From Diaminobutyricimonas sp. LJ205 (GTDB taxonomy: Bacteria; Actinomycetota; Actinomycetes; Actinomycetales; Microbacteriaceae): a DNA stretch of 64,000 bases. Positions 26,690 to 36,854 of this stretch are shown piece after piece. How positions within the stretch are numbered: position 1 is the stretch's first letter; every line of letters begins with the position of its first letter. The notes beneath the pieces were generated by a model. That model saw only the letters and a list, made by a program, of their open reading frames with translations, was not told the DNA's origin and ran no database searches. Both the position numbers and the translations under genes were made by a program. Where the stretch lies: contig NZ_CP046619.1 in assembly GCF_009755725.1 (NCBI RefSeq), forward strand, positions 1,798,001 through 1,862,000. Direction: 5' to 3'.

Positions 26690-27697
26690 ATGGATGGATT
26701 CGATTGGGCGGCCTTCTGGGCTGGAGTCAGCGCGTTCTGGCAGACGTGGGAGATCCCGCTGACGGTCATCTTCATCATCGTGGGGGCGATCATCGTCCGC
26801 CGCATCCTGCACTTCGCCATCGATCGGGTCGTGAGCCGCGTGGTCTCCGGCGTGAAGAAGAAGCAGAACGTCGAAGACACTCAGGCGCTGCAGGCCTCGC
26901 CATTGGCGGCGGTGCGCGTCGTGCAACGTACCCGCGCGCTCGGCAGCGTGATGAACAACGTCGCCACGGCGGCCATCGTGATCATCACCGCGCTCGCCCT
27001 GATCTCGATCCTGCTGCCGAACGCCACCGGCGCCTTCGCGGTGATCAGCGCCGCCGTCGGTGCCGGCCTCGGCTTCGGCGCCCAGAACATCGTGAAGGAC
27101 GTGCTGAACGGCCTGTTCATGGTTGCCGAGGACCAGCTCGGCATCGGCGACGTGGTCGACCTCGGACCTGCCACCGGTGTGGTCGAGGCGGTCGGCGTCC
27201 GCATCACCCAGGTGCGCGACGTGAACGGCACGCTCTGGTTCGTCCGGAACGGTGAGATCCTGCGGGTCGGCAACATGTCGCAGGGCTGGGCACGCGTGAT
27301 CATCGACCTCGCGGTGCCCTACGACACCGATGTCGAAGCCGTGCAGGAGCACATCCTCTCCACCGCGGTCGACATGTCCACGTCAACGAAGTGGCGTAGC
27401 CGCATCCTCGAGAAGCCCGAAATCTGGGGTATCGAATCGGTCTCCGCCGAGGCCATCGTGGTTCGCCTGGTCGTCAAGACCCGCACCTCGAGCAAGGACG
27501 ACGTCGCGCGTGAACTGCGCGGCCGGTTGAAGCGCGCCCTGGATGACATCGGCGTGCGGTTGCCCGCGCTCAACAGCATCGTGCTCAGCGGCGCCGAAGG
27601 CGCCGCCAGCGTGCGCGGCTCTCGCCCCCCGAAGACCGCCCCGCTCGAAGTGAGCGGCCCGAAATCAAACCCCAACGAGGCAGGCAGTAATCGATGA
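26690..27697 (+). CDS. Mechanosensitive ion channel, MscS family
   Basis: 335 residues. Membrane helices at about 22-45, 78-100 and 106-130 are followed by the pore-lining helix VISAAVGAGLGFGAQNIVKDVLNGL and the beta domain (GDVVDLGPATGVVEAVGVRITQ). The C-terminal about 55 residues are extended and polar. It opens under membrane tension to release solutes after osmotic downshock. Its stop overlaps the globin start (ATGA). Confidence 0.93.
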   Translation: MDGFDWAAFWAGVSAFWQTWEIPLTVIFIIVGAIIVRRILHFAIDRVVSRVVSGVKKKQNVEDTQALQASPLAAVRVVQRTRALGSVMNNVATAAIVIITALALISILLPNATGAFAVISAAVGAGLGFGAQNIVKDVLNGLFMVAEDQLGIGDVVDLGPATGVVEAVGVRITQVRDVNGTLWFVRNGEILRVGNMSQGWARVIIDLAVPYDTDVEAVQEHILSTAVDMSTSTKWRSRILEKPEIWGIESVSAEAIVVRLVVKTRTSSKDDVARELRGRLKRALDDIGVRLPALNSIVLSGAEGAASVRGSRPPKTAPLEVSGPKSNPNEAGSNR

Positions 27698-28143
27698 CCG
27701 ACGATCAGACCAGCGGGATTCGCTCGAACCTGACCCTGCGCCTGAGCGAGAGCGGGGATGCCGCGCCGGGCAGCTTCTATGAGCAGGTCGGCGGTCGCCC
27801 GGTGTTCGAGAAACTCGTCCGCCGCTTCTACGAGGGCGTCCAGCAGGACGACATCCTCTGGCCGATGTATCCTGCGGACGACCTCGATGGTGCCATCCAT
27901 CGGCTCACCGGATTCCTGGTGCAGTACTGGGGCGGCCCCGCCACCTATAGCGAGGAGCGCGGCCACCCGAGACTGCGGATGCGGCACAACCCGTTCAAGG
28001 TGAATCCGGCCGCGCGCGACCGCTGGCTGCACCACATGCGCGAAGCGGTCGACTCGCTCGGGCTCAGTCCCCTGCACGAGGAAACCCTGTGGGCGTACCT
28101 CGAGCGGGCCGCGGGCGCGATGGTGAACACCTTCGACGAGTGA
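27694..28143 (+). CDS. Truncated haemoglobin, group II (HbO/GlbO type)
   Basis: 149 residues. Globin core from about residue 25: SFYEQVGGRPVFEKLV, Tyr B10 in RRFYEGV, WGGPATY, proximal His in RMRHNPF and Trp G8 in DRWLHHM, all typical of group II. It binds oxygen and other diatomic gases; roles in O2 delivery or peroxide/NO chemistry are proposed. The preceding mscS gene overlaps it by four bases, an arrangement seen in relatives. Confidence 0.94.
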   Translation: MTDDQTSGIRSNLTLRLSESGDAAPGSFYEQVGGRPVFEKLVRRFYEGVQQDDILWPMYPADDLDGAIHRLTGFLVQYWGGPATYSEERGHPRLRMRHNPFKVNPAARDRWLHHMREAVDSLGLSPLHEETLWAYLERAAGAMVNTFDE

Positions 28144-28154
28144 ATCGTGAAGTG

Positions 28155-28169
28155 ACTACGTAATGTAGT
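28155..28169 (+). promoter_or_regulatory. Palindromic operator overlapping the MarR-gene promoter
   Basis: ACTAC-GTAAT-GTAGT is a perfect 5-bp inverted repeat with a 5-base spacer, the size of a MarR-family half-site pair. It overlaps a -10-like TAGTAT (28166-28171) that stands nine bases before the regulator's ATG, so binding would block transcription. Autoregulation is inferred. Confidence 0.6.
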
Positions 28170-28180
28170 ATGCTCGCGAT

Positions 28181-28657
28181 ATGCCTGCCGAAGTGACCGA
28201 CCCGTATATCCGCGCGCTCGACCGCGTCCTTGAACTCACCGTGTTCCTGAGCGAGGACATGACTCGTGGTCTCGCCCAGGACGGGTTGACCGGCTCCCGC
28301 ACGCACCTGCTCTGGGTGCTCCGCCAATTGGGGCCGTCGACTCAGCACGCGCTCGCGTCGGCACTCAAGGTGACGTCACGCAACGTCACCGGTCTGGTGG
28401 ACGGACTCGTCGACACCGGGTTCGTCACCCGCGAACCGCACCCGAGCGACCGGCGGGCGACGCTCGTCACCTTCACCGAACACGGAACGGCTGTCATCGA
28501 GCGCATGGAGGGCGAACAGCGCGAGCTCGCCGACGCCCTGTTTCGGGACCTGCCGGAGTTCAACGCGTTCAGCGCCGGACTCGACGCGGTGCTCGACCGC
28601 CTCAAGACCCTCGCTGCAACAAGCCCGACCGACCAGAACACTGCGGTGCGTCCCTGA
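28181..28657 (+). CDS. MarR-family transcriptional regulator
   Basis: 158 residues. The winged helix spans about 40-110: HALASALKVTSRNVTGLVDGL is the recognition region and EPHPSDRRATLVTFT the wing with the MarR DxR signature. There is no Cys, so thiol-based sensing is unlikely and a ligand sensor is expected. It is followed directly by a membrane protein gene whose ATG overlaps its stop (TGATG), making that gene the probable co-regulated target. A palindromic site lies in its promoter. Confidence 0.9.
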   Translation: MPAEVTDPYIRALDRVLELTVFLSEDMTRGLAQDGLTGSRTHLLWVLRQLGPSTQHALASALKVTSRNVTGLVDGLVDTGFVTREPHPSDRRATLVTFTEHGTAVIERMEGEQRELADALFRDLPEFNAFSAGLDAVLDRLKTLAATSPTDQNTAVRP

Positions 28658-29283
28658 TGCCCGCGCTGCGCTGGCTGGCAAAGATCGCTCGGATCGCGAT
28701 CACCCTGGAGATCGGGGTGTGGCGCAGTCTCTGGCGATTGATCAGCCGCCGGCCGAACATCCCGACGGGTGCGCAGCCGTTCGGCTACACCAAGCCGATC
28801 CTGTCGATCATGATCATCTTCATCGTGCTGTCGGCGATTGAGATCCCGATCGTGGACCTCATCGTGCACCAGTGGCCCACCGTGCGGATCATCGCGCTGA
28901 TCCTCGGCATCTGGGGCGTCACCTTCATGATCGGGTTTCTTGCCGCAATGCTCACGAACCCGCACGCTGTGAGCGAGCAGGCGCTGCATATCCGGCACGG
29001 CGCCGGTCTCGACATCCGAATCGACTGGGACGATATCGAGAGCATCCACTCGGTGCGCAGCGGCCTCGCCGAGTCGAAGACCGTCCAACTGACCGACACC
29101 GCCTCGGGCACCGCGCTGCACGTCGCGATCCAGAGCGAGACGAACGTGGATGTCCGGCTGCGGCACCCGGTGACCGTCACCCTGCCGAAGGGCGAGGCGA
29201 CGATCACCGAGGCGCACTTCCGCGCCGATGACCCGGACACGCTTGTGAGCAGTGCCCGGGCCCGACTGAGCTCGAACGTCTGA
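28657..29283 (+). CDS. Hypothetical membrane protein co-transcribed with MarR regulator
   Basis: 208 residues. A basic amphipathic N-terminus (1-45) is followed by two membrane helices (about 50-70 and 78-103) and a C-terminal soluble part of mostly beta character (IRIDWDDIESIHSVRSG, then LRHPVTVTLPKG), reminiscent of a bacterial PH-like domain. No family recognised. The stop codon falls in a 14-bp triple repeat. Tight coupling to the MarR gene suggests ligand-induced expression. Confidence 0.75.
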   Translation: MPALRWLAKIARIAITLEIGVWRSLWRLISRRPNIPTGAQPFGYTKPILSIMIIFIVLSAIEIPIVDLIVHQWPTVRIIALILGIWGVTFMIGFLAAMLTNPHAVSEQALHIRHGAGLDIRIDWDDIESIHSVRSGLAESKTVQLTDTASGTALHVAIQSETNVDVRLRHPVTVTLPKGEATITEAHFRADDPDTLVSSARARLSSNV

Positions 29284-29308
29284 GCTCGAACGTCTGAGCT
29301 CGAACGTC
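29267..29308. repeat. 14-bp tandem array, three copies, spanning a stop codon
   Basis: The unit TGAGCTCGAACGTC occurs at 29267, 29281 and 29295 without change. The first copy codes the last residues of the membrane protein; the second supplies its TGA stop (29281-29283); the third is in the 3' flank. Confidence 0.95.
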
Positions 29309-29349
29309 TGAGCAGGGCGGCTGAGCAGGGTGCGGCTGAGCCCAGCGCC

Positions 29350-30225
29350 TTAGGCGGCCGCCTCCGTGGAGCGCACCAGCTCGGCCAGACCATCGGCGAG
29401 GGACGTGGTCGGCCGGCCGATCAACCGGGACAGGTCACCGGTCATGACCTCCAGGATGCCCTCCCGGATGTTTCCGTCCAGCGCCGCAAGGAAGCCCGCG
29501 GTGCCCTGGTCCAGGCCGACCTCGACGAGGTGCGCGATGAGTTCCTCGGCGGGTACGTCGCGGAAGACCACGGGTCGACCGATCAGCTCACCGATCGTCG
29601 ATGCGAGCTCGTCGTAGTGCCAGGCAATGTCGCCGGCAAGCTCGTACACGGCGCCCTCGTGGCCGGACTCGGTCAGCACCACGGCGGCTGCCTCGGCGTA
29701 GTCCTTGCGCGAGGCGCTCGCCACGCGGCCGTCGCCGACGCTTGCGACGATTGCGCCGGTCACGCGCGCGGCCTCGATGGTCTGCGCGTAGTTCTCGGTG
29801 TACCAGCCGTTCCGCAGGAAGGTGAACGGGATGCCGGACTGGATGATCAACTGCTCGGTCACCTTGTGCTCGGGGGCGAGCACCAGCGTCGTCTCCTGCG
29901 CATCAGGGGTGCTCGTGTAGGCCACCTGCTTGATCCCTGCTGCCTTGGCCGCCTCGAGCACGTTCGTATGCTGGGCTACGCGCTGGCCGACCTCGCTGCC
30001 CGAGATCATGAGCAGCTTGTCGGCGCCGGCGAAGGCAGCCGTGAGGGATGCCTCGTCGGAGTACTCTGCCTGACGGGTCTGCACGCCGAGAGCACCGAGC
30101 GCCGCCAGTTTGTCGGCCGAACGGCCGACCGCAATCAGGTCGGCGGCTTCGATTCCCCGTTCCAGCAGGGCGTCGATGGCGAGGCGTCCGAGGTGTCCAG
30201 TAGCTCCGGTCACGGCAATTGTCAT
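29350..30225 (-). CDS. NmrA-like NAD(P)H-binding oxidoreductase (QOR2-type)
   Basis: 291 residues. The N-terminal TGATGHLGRLA is a Rossmann dinucleotide loop of atypical short-chain dehydrogenases. The pattern YTSTPD, then LRNGWYTENY and DYAEAAA, is that of the NmrA/quinone oxidoreductase 2 group. Likely reduces quinones or senses NAD(P)H. It is divergent from the FAD dehydrogenase gene with a 107-base gap. Confidence 0.88.
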   Translation of the reverse strand: MTIAVTGATGHLGRLAIDALLERGIEAADLIAVGRSADKLAALGALGVQTRQAEYSDEASLTAAFAGADKLLMISGSEVGQRVAQHTNVLEAAKAAGIKQVAYTSTPDAQETTLVLAPEHKVTEQLIIQSGIPFTFLRNGWYTENYAQTIEAARVTGAIVASVGDGRVASASRKDYAEAAAVVLTESGHEGAVYELAGDIAWHYDELASTIGELIGRPVVFRDVPAEELIAHLVEVGLDQGTAGFLAALDGNIREGILEVMTGDLSRLIGRPTTSLADGLAELVRSTEAAA

Positions 30226-30332
30226 GAGGTTCCTTTCGGTTGGATCCCCGACTGCAACCGGTTGCCGCCGCGGGGCATTCCCCCGGATCGTTAGATTGGG
30301 CAGAATCGTTCACCCCGACGAAGGAGCGACGG

Positions 30333-32006
30333 ATGCCCCGACCCACGCCCGGCATGACCGGAACCTTCGACACGATCATCATCGGCGCGGGGCTGGCCGG
30401 TCTCGTCACCGCGGCTGAGCTCCTCGACGCCGGACGGCGGGTGATCATCCTCGAGCAGGAGCCGGAGGCAAGTCTGGGCGGCCAGGCGTGGTGGTCGTTC
30501 GGCGGCCTGTTTCTCGTGAACTCCCCCGAGCAGCGCCGGATGGGTGTGCGCGACAGCCACGCCCTCGCCCGGCAGGACTGGCACGGCACGGCGGGCTTCG
30601 ACCGCGAGGACGACGACTGGGGGCGCGCCTGGGCGGAGGCCTACGTCGCCTTCGCCGCGAACGAGAAACGCGACTGGCTCGCCGAGATCGGCGTGAAGGT
30701 GTTTCCGATCGTCGGCTGGGCGGAACGCGGTGGCGGAGGGGCGGCCGGCCCCGGCAACTCAGTCCCCCGCTTCCACATCGTCTGGGGCACAGGACCAGCC
30801 CTGCTGGCACCGTTCATCGAGCGGGTCAGGGTCGGCATCCGCCGCGGAATGTGCGACATCCGCTACCGGCACAAGGCCGACGGGCTGGTTGTCTCAAACG
30901 GGGCGGTCGTCGGCGTGCGCGGCACCGTGCTGCGCCCCGACAACGCGGGCCGTGGCTTCGCGAGCAACCGGGAGGTCGTCGATGAGTTCGAACTGCACTC
31001 GCGCACGGTCGTGGTGGCGAGCGGTGGCATCGGCGGCAACCACGACCTGGTGCGTGAATTCTGGCCGAGCCGGATGGGAACCCCACCGGCGTCGATGCTC
31101 TCGGGCGTGCCTGCCCATGTCGACGGCCGCATGCTGGGCATCGCGGAGGCTGCCGGGGCGCGACTGGTGAACCGGGATCGGATGTGGCACTACACCGAGG
31201 GCATCACGAACTGGAATCCGGTGTGGGCAGGCCACGGCATCCGGATCCTGCCAGGGCCGTCCTCGCTCTGGTTTGACGCGCGCGGACGGCGACTGCCAGG
31301 CCCGCTCTACCCCGGCTTCGACACGCTGGGCACACTCGCGCACCTGCGCCGGGTGGGCTACGACCACAGCTGGTTCGTGCTCACCCAGAAGATCATCGAG
31401 AAGGAGTTCGCCCTCTCGGGCAGTGAGCAGAACCCGGATCTCACCGGCCGCAGCATCGCCCGGCTGCTGCGGCGGCTCGGTCCCGGCGCGCCAGGGCCGG
31501 TCGAGGCATTCAAGAAGAACGGGTCCGACTTCGTCGTGGCCGACACCCTCGACGAACTGTTCGGCGGCATGCAGGCACTCTCCCCCGACGTCGAGATCGA
31601 TCTGACCAGCCTGCGCACCGAGATCGAGTCCCATGATCGCGCGCTCGACAACCGATTCGGCAAGGACAGCCAACTGACGGCGGTGCGGGCGGCCAGGAAC
31701 TACCGGGGCGACCGGCTGATCCGGGTAGCCAGCCCGCACCGCATCCTCGACCGGCGTTCAGGCCCGCTGATTGCGGTGAAGCTGCACACCCTGACCAGGA
31801 AGACGCTCGGCGGACTGCAGACCGACCTCAGCGGGCGGGTACTCGGCGTGGACAAGAAACCCATGCGCGGCCTGTACGCGGTCGGAGAAGCGGCCGGCTT
31901 CGGCGGGGGCGGCATGCATGGCTACCGCTCACTCGAAGGCACGTTCCTGGGCGGCTGCCTGTTCACCGGGCGGGTCACCGGACGGGCGATTGCCGCGAGC
32001 CTGTGA
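30333..32006 (+). CDS. FAD-binding dehydrogenase, KstD/fumarate-reductase flavoprotein superfamily
   Basis: 557 residues from ATG with AAGGAGCG just upstream. FAD-binding IIIGAGLAGLVTAAELLDAG (about 15-34), SLGGQAWWSFGGLF, and the C-terminal LYAVGEAAGFGGGGMHG, then EGTFLGGCLFTGR, closely fit the FAD-binding dehydrogenase group related to Rv0785. A role in steroid or lipid dehydrogenation is possible but unproven. A second in-frame ATG seven codons later is an alternative start. Confidence 0.88.
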   Translation: MPRPTPGMTGTFDTIIIGAGLAGLVTAAELLDAGRRVIILEQEPEASLGGQAWWSFGGLFLVNSPEQRRMGVRDSHALARQDWHGTAGFDREDDDWGRAWAEAYVAFAANEKRDWLAEIGVKVFPIVGWAERGGGGAAGPGNSVPRFHIVWGTGPALLAPFIERVRVGIRRGMCDIRYRHKADGLVVSNGAVVGVRGTVLRPDNAGRGFASNREVVDEFELHSRTVVVASGGIGGNHDLVREFWPSRMGTPPASMLSGVPAHVDGRMLGIAEAAGARLVNRDRMWHYTEGITNWNPVWAGHGIRILPGPSSLWFDARGRRLPGPLYPGFDTLGTLAHLRRVGYDHSWFVLTQKIIEKEFALSGSEQNPDLTGRSIARLLRRLGPGAPGPVEAFKKNGSDFVVADTLDELFGGMQALSPDVEIDLTSLRTEIESHDRALDNRFGKDSQLTAVRAARNYRGDRLIRVASPHRILDRRSGPLIAVKLHTLTRKTLGGLQTDLSGRVLGVDKKPMRGLYAVGEAAGFGGGGMHGYRSLEGTFLGGCLFTGRVTGRAIAASL

Positions 32007-32027
32007 CGGGTCCAGCTCAGCGCGCGG

Positions 32028-32702
32028 TCAGGGCGCGATCGACCAGGACCGCCGCTTGACCAGCACGTGGCCGCGGGCGGTGCTGAGACGGGTCCACGGA
32101 CCGGTCTCATGCAGGCTGACCTCATCGTCGGCGAGGAAGCCGAGGCTCACGGCGGCGAACGCCGCACCGGCGGGCACGTGCTCGAGACCGTCGATTCCGC
32201 GTCCCCAGACATCGCTGCGCACCTTGTGCACGATCTGCTCACCGGCGCCGTTCGGCACGGCCCCGGCAACCTGGTCGATGCCGGCACGGGCGGAGGCATC
32301 CAGCACCGAGGCGTCCGCTTGACCGCGACGCTCCCAGCCGCCTCGGGGCGGGGTGATCGCGGTCCAGGTCACAGTGTTCACGCCGAGCGGCAGCGTCATC
32401 TCGACCGGGGCGGCGGGATCGGTGACCTCGCCCTTCTTGCGTTCCAGCCGCTCGATCAGTGAACGCACCGGAACGACCTCGTCAAAGGTCGCCGTCTCAG
32501 CGAGGGCGAACGTGCGCAGGCCGAGCACCGTCGGAGTCTCGTCCATCAGGCCGATCGGGTAGAGCACGGCGACGTAGACGGCGAGCACCGCCGAGTCGGC
32601 GATCAACCGGACGGATCCCTCTTCGACCCGCGCGGCACGGCCGAGAAGGGTGTGAAGGTCGTCGAGGGCGTAGGAATCCACGAGGGTAAATGTGCTGCTC
32701 AT
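32028..32702 (-). CDS. Conserved hypothetical protein
   Basis: 224 residues without membrane helices or recognised motifs. The N-terminus (TFTLVDSYALDDLHTLLGRA) and mixed beta-strand pattern suggest a compact soluble protein. It is divergent from the tesB-like gene with only 21 bases between the two start codons; the TAAGTT box ten bases before its ATG suggests a leaderless message. The 3' end faces the FAD dehydrogenase gene. Function unknown. Confidence 0.72.
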   Translation of the reverse strand: MSSTFTLVDSYALDDLHTLLGRAARVEEGSVRLIADSAVLAVYVAVLYPIGLMDETPTVLGLRTFALAETATFDEVVPVRSLIERLERKKGEVTDPAAPVEMTLPLGVNTVTWTAITPPRGGWERRGQADASVLDASARAGIDQVAGAVPNGAGEQIVHKVRSDVWGRGIDGLEHVPAGAAFAAVSLGFLADDEVSLHETGPWTRLSTARGHVLVKRRSWSIAP

Positions 32703-32709
32703 CTGCTTC

Positions 32710-32718
32710 TAAACTTAC
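32710..32718. promoter_or_regulatory. Overlapping divergent -10 boxes in a 21-bp intergenic region
   Basis: TAAACT (plus, 32710-32715) ends eight bases before the thioesterase ATG, and TAAGTT (minus, 32718-32713) ends ten bases before the hypothetical gene's ATG. The hexamers overlap, so the two promoters exclude each other and both messages should be leaderless. Confidence 0.55.
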
Positions 32719-32723
32719 ATGCG

Positions 32724-33611
32724 ATGACCGACCTGACTCCCACCGCCCTCGGCGGCATGCTGCACACGCTCGATCTCGTCGACACCGGCGCCCGGACCAG
32801 CGAGGACATCTTCACCGGACCAAGCCAGAGGATGCCGCATGGCCGGGTCTTCGGTGGCCAGGTTCTCGCGCAGTCCCTGGTCGCCGCGATGCGCACGGTC
32901 GACGACCGGACGGTGCACTCACTGCACGGCTACTTCCTGCGTGCCGGCGACAGCGACCTGCCGATCACGTTCTCGGTCGACCGCATTCACGACGGTCGCT
33001 CGTTCAGCACCCGGCGGGTGCAGGCTTACCAGCATGGACTGCCAATTCTGTCGATGATCCTGTCGTTCCAGACCGAGGATGTCGGACTGGAACACCAGGT
33101 CGAGATGCCGGATGACATTCCCGAGCCGGACAGCCTGCCAACGATTGAGAACATCCTCGTCGCGGTGGGTGCCGGTGAGACGGCTGCGCAGTTCGCGCAG
33201 GGTCGGGCGTTCGACCTGCGCCACGTCGAGGGTCCGGTGTACTTCAGCGCCGACGGCGAGCGGGTTGCGCATCAGGCCGTCTGGATGCGCGCGATGGGCA
33301 CAATGCCGGATGACCCGAACCTGCACCGTGCCGCGCTCGCCTACGGCAGTGACTACTCGCTCCTCGAGCCGATCTTCCGCCGGCACGGGATCGCGTGGAT
33401 CACACCGGGACTCAAGACCGCGAGCCTCGACCACGCCATGTGGTGGCACCGACCGGCGCGAGTCGACGAGTGGCTGCTGTACGTGCAGGAGTCGCCGAGC
33501 GCCACCGGTGGTCGCGGGCTGTCTCTCGGCCGGTTTTACACGCGTGACGGCGTGCTCGTCGCGAGTGTCGCCCAGGAGGGCATGGTTCGGCTCCCGCAGT
33601 ACAAGAGCTGA
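32724..33611 (+). CDS. Acyl-CoA thioesterase II (TesB-like)
   Basis: 295 residues forming a double hot-dog fold. HGRVFGGQVLAQSL (about 32-45) and SLHGYFLRAGDSDLPI are N-terminal hot-dog signatures; SLDHAMWWHRP and RGLSLGRFYTRDG lie in the second. It hydrolyses acyl-CoA to free acid and CoA. It is divergent from the hypothetical gene. The stop codon lies inside a 17-bp triple repeat. Confidence 0.93.
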   Translation: MTDLTPTALGGMLHTLDLVDTGARTSEDIFTGPSQRMPHGRVFGGQVLAQSLVAAMRTVDDRTVHSLHGYFLRAGDSDLPITFSVDRIHDGRSFSTRRVQAYQHGLPILSMILSFQTEDVGLEHQVEMPDDIPEPDSLPTIENILVAVGAGETAAQFAQGRAFDLRHVEGPVYFSADGERVAHQAVWMRAMGTMPDDPNLHRAALAYGSDYSLLEPIFRRHGIAWITPGLKTASLDHAMWWHRPARVDEWLLYVQESPSATGGRGLSLGRFYTRDGVLVASVAQEGMVRLPQYKS

Positions 33612-33647
33612 GCCAGTACAAGAGCTGAGCCAGTTCGAGAGCTGAGC
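33597..33647. repeat. 17-bp tandem array, three copies, spanning a stop codon
   Basis: The unit CAGTACAAGAGCTGAGC begins at 33597, 33614 and 33631 (third copy with two changes). The first copy carries the final codons and TGA stop (33609-33611) of the thioesterase gene. Confidence 0.95.
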
Positions 33648-33713
33648 CAGGGCAAGAACCGGGCAGGTTTGTTTGGCACTGCGCGCCGGGATTGCCCTGG
33701 TTACGGTTCGCGG

Positions 33714-34202
33714 TCAGCGGGCGTGCTTGAACTTAACCGGCTCGTCGACGTAGGGCAGCCAGGCTTCCCGCTCGTGCGCGCTGATCCGTCGGGGTGTTCC
33801 CTGTCGGGAGTCCACGAGCACAACCGTTGTCGTCGCTCGGGCGTACACCGCGAACGGTTCCGCGCCGAGTGGCGTGCAGACCTCGTAGCAGACGTCGAGG
33901 CTCGCCCCGCCGAGGCGACCGATCCACAGTTGCACATCGAGCGGTTGCCGCAGGTACGGTACTGCCCCGAGATACTCGATCTCCTGCCGGGCGATCAGGG
34001 TCACGGTGTCGGCCTCAGGTCCGGCAGCAATCACCGCAGTGGAAGCTCCGACGGCGTGCTCGCCGCCCACGAGGGACTCGTCGAGCCAGAACGCCTGGAT
34101 GCGCGCCTCCTCCAGGAGGCGCAGCATCGAGGCATTGTTGACGTGACCGTAAGCATCCAGATCCGACCAGCGCACCCGGATCGGGACATGCAACCGTGCC
34201 AT
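33714..34202 (-). CDS. Acyl-CoA thioesterase, 4HBT (YbgC/FadM-like) family
   Basis: 162 residues from ATG 34202 (MARLHVPIRVRWSDLDAYGHVNN). The motif RWSDLDAYGHVNNA is the hot-dog 4HBT active-site region with the catalytic Asp. The frame is open further upstream into ettA but codes nothing sensible there. It starts twelve bases after the ettA stop on the same strand, so they are co-transcribed. Probable small acyl-CoA hydrolase. Confidence 0.9.
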   Translation of the reverse strand: MARLHVPIRVRWSDLDAYGHVNNASMLRLLEEARIQAFWLDESLVGGEHAVGASTAVIAAGPEADTVTLIARQEIEYLGAVPYLRQPLDVQLWIGRLGGASLDVCYEVCTPLGAEPFAVYARATTTVVLVDSRQGTPRRISAHEREAWLPYVDEPVKFKHAR

Positions 34203-34213
34203 CGGTCCGCGGC

Positions 34214-35896
<1,683 letters not shown>

Positions 35897-35973
35897 GCCG
35901 ATCAGTCTAGGCGGGATCAACTGACAACACGCTCCGCAGCCGGGCCACGGCGGGGCCTCAGCGCGGGGCCTGA

Positions 35974-36040
35974 GAACGCTGCCCGGATCGGGGTGTCGAA
36001 CGCTGCCCGGATCGGGGTGTCGAACGCGGCCCGAAACGGC
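35974..36040. repeat. 24-bp tandem array just 3' of ssb
   Basis: The unit GAACGCTGCCCGGATCGGGG plus TGTC (24 bp) starts at 35974 and 35998; a third, diverged partial copy begins at 36022. It fills part of the 171-base gap between the ssb stop (36068) and the ettA start (35896). No other feature is seen in that gap. Confidence 0.9.
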
Positions 36041-36067
36041 ATCGCACACGCTCCGTTGAACCGACTC

Positions 36068-36634
36068 TCAGAACGGGGTCGCGCTGAGCGTGCTCTCGGC
36101 GGCGTGTGCGGCGGCATGCTCGCGCTCGGCGGACGGCTGCCCGTCGGCATCCTGTTCCTCCGCACCTTCACGCTCGTCACCGCCGATGACATCCGACTCA
36201 CGTGCGTCGCCGGTCGGCGCCCCGTCGTAGTGGGAAGGCACGGCAGCCTGGGGATCAGCTTGTTGCTGGTTGCCAGAGACGGCCGACCGCGTGAACATGC
36301 TGGTGCCGAAGGTCAGATCGTGACCGATTGACTCGGCGTCGATCTCGACTGCGGTGCCGTTCTTCTCGCCGGCGGTCCATTCGCGCACCTTGAGCCTTCC
36401 GGTGACGACCACTCGTTCGCCTTTGTGGAGGGACACGAGCGCGTGCAGCGCGAGCGCCCGGAAGGCACTCACGCCGTACCAGTTCGTACCGACGTCGACC
36501 CATTCCTGCTTGCCGCGGTCGTACCGCCGCTGGTTGGAGGCGAGCCGGAAGCTCGTGATCGGGACGGCGGCGCTGGTGACGAACTTCGTCGGCTCCGTGG
36601 CGACGACGCCGGTGACGGTGATCATGTCGGTCAT
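36068..36634 (-). CDS. ssb: Single-stranded DNA-binding protein
   Basis: 188 residues starting MTDMITVTGVVATEPTKF. The OB fold is recognisable by VPITSFRLASNQRRYD, NWYGVSAFRALALHAL and GERVVVTGRLKVREW. The C-terminal tail is Asp/Glu/Ala-rich but ends STLSATPF without the acidic DDDIPF-type tip usual in replicative SSB, so this may be a second, specialised SSB paralogue. The stop is followed by a 24-bp tandem repeat. The 220 bases upstream hold no gene I can support. Confidence 0.9.
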   Translation of the reverse strand: MTDMITVTGVVATEPTKFVTSAAVPITSFRLASNQRRYDRGKQEWVDVGTNWYGVSAFRALALHALVSLHKGERVVVTGRLKVREWTAGEKNGTAVEIDAESIGHDLTFGTSMFTRSAVSGNQQQADPQAAVPSHYDGAPTGDARESDVIGGDEREGAEEQDADGQPSAEREHAAAHAAESTLSATPF

Positions 36635-36854
36635 GGTGGGTCCGTTCTCCGTGGCAGGCCGTAGCCGTGCCGGTGGGTGGGAGGAGGACCCCGACCGCGA
36701 TATTCGTGCCGGGAGTGTCACGCCCGGGGTCCGTGAGCCCAGTGTGCGACCAGAGCCCGGCGCGCTGTCGAACGAACTTCGGGAAGTGGGGATGGCGGTG
36801 GCGGATCGGCCCTGGGGAGGACAAGTGGGCTGATTGTCCCGGTCACCTACCCGT

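Noticed and set aside
36635-36854. Possible small gene upstream of ssb
   Set aside because: Short frames on both strands have no ribosome binding site and no plausible product.
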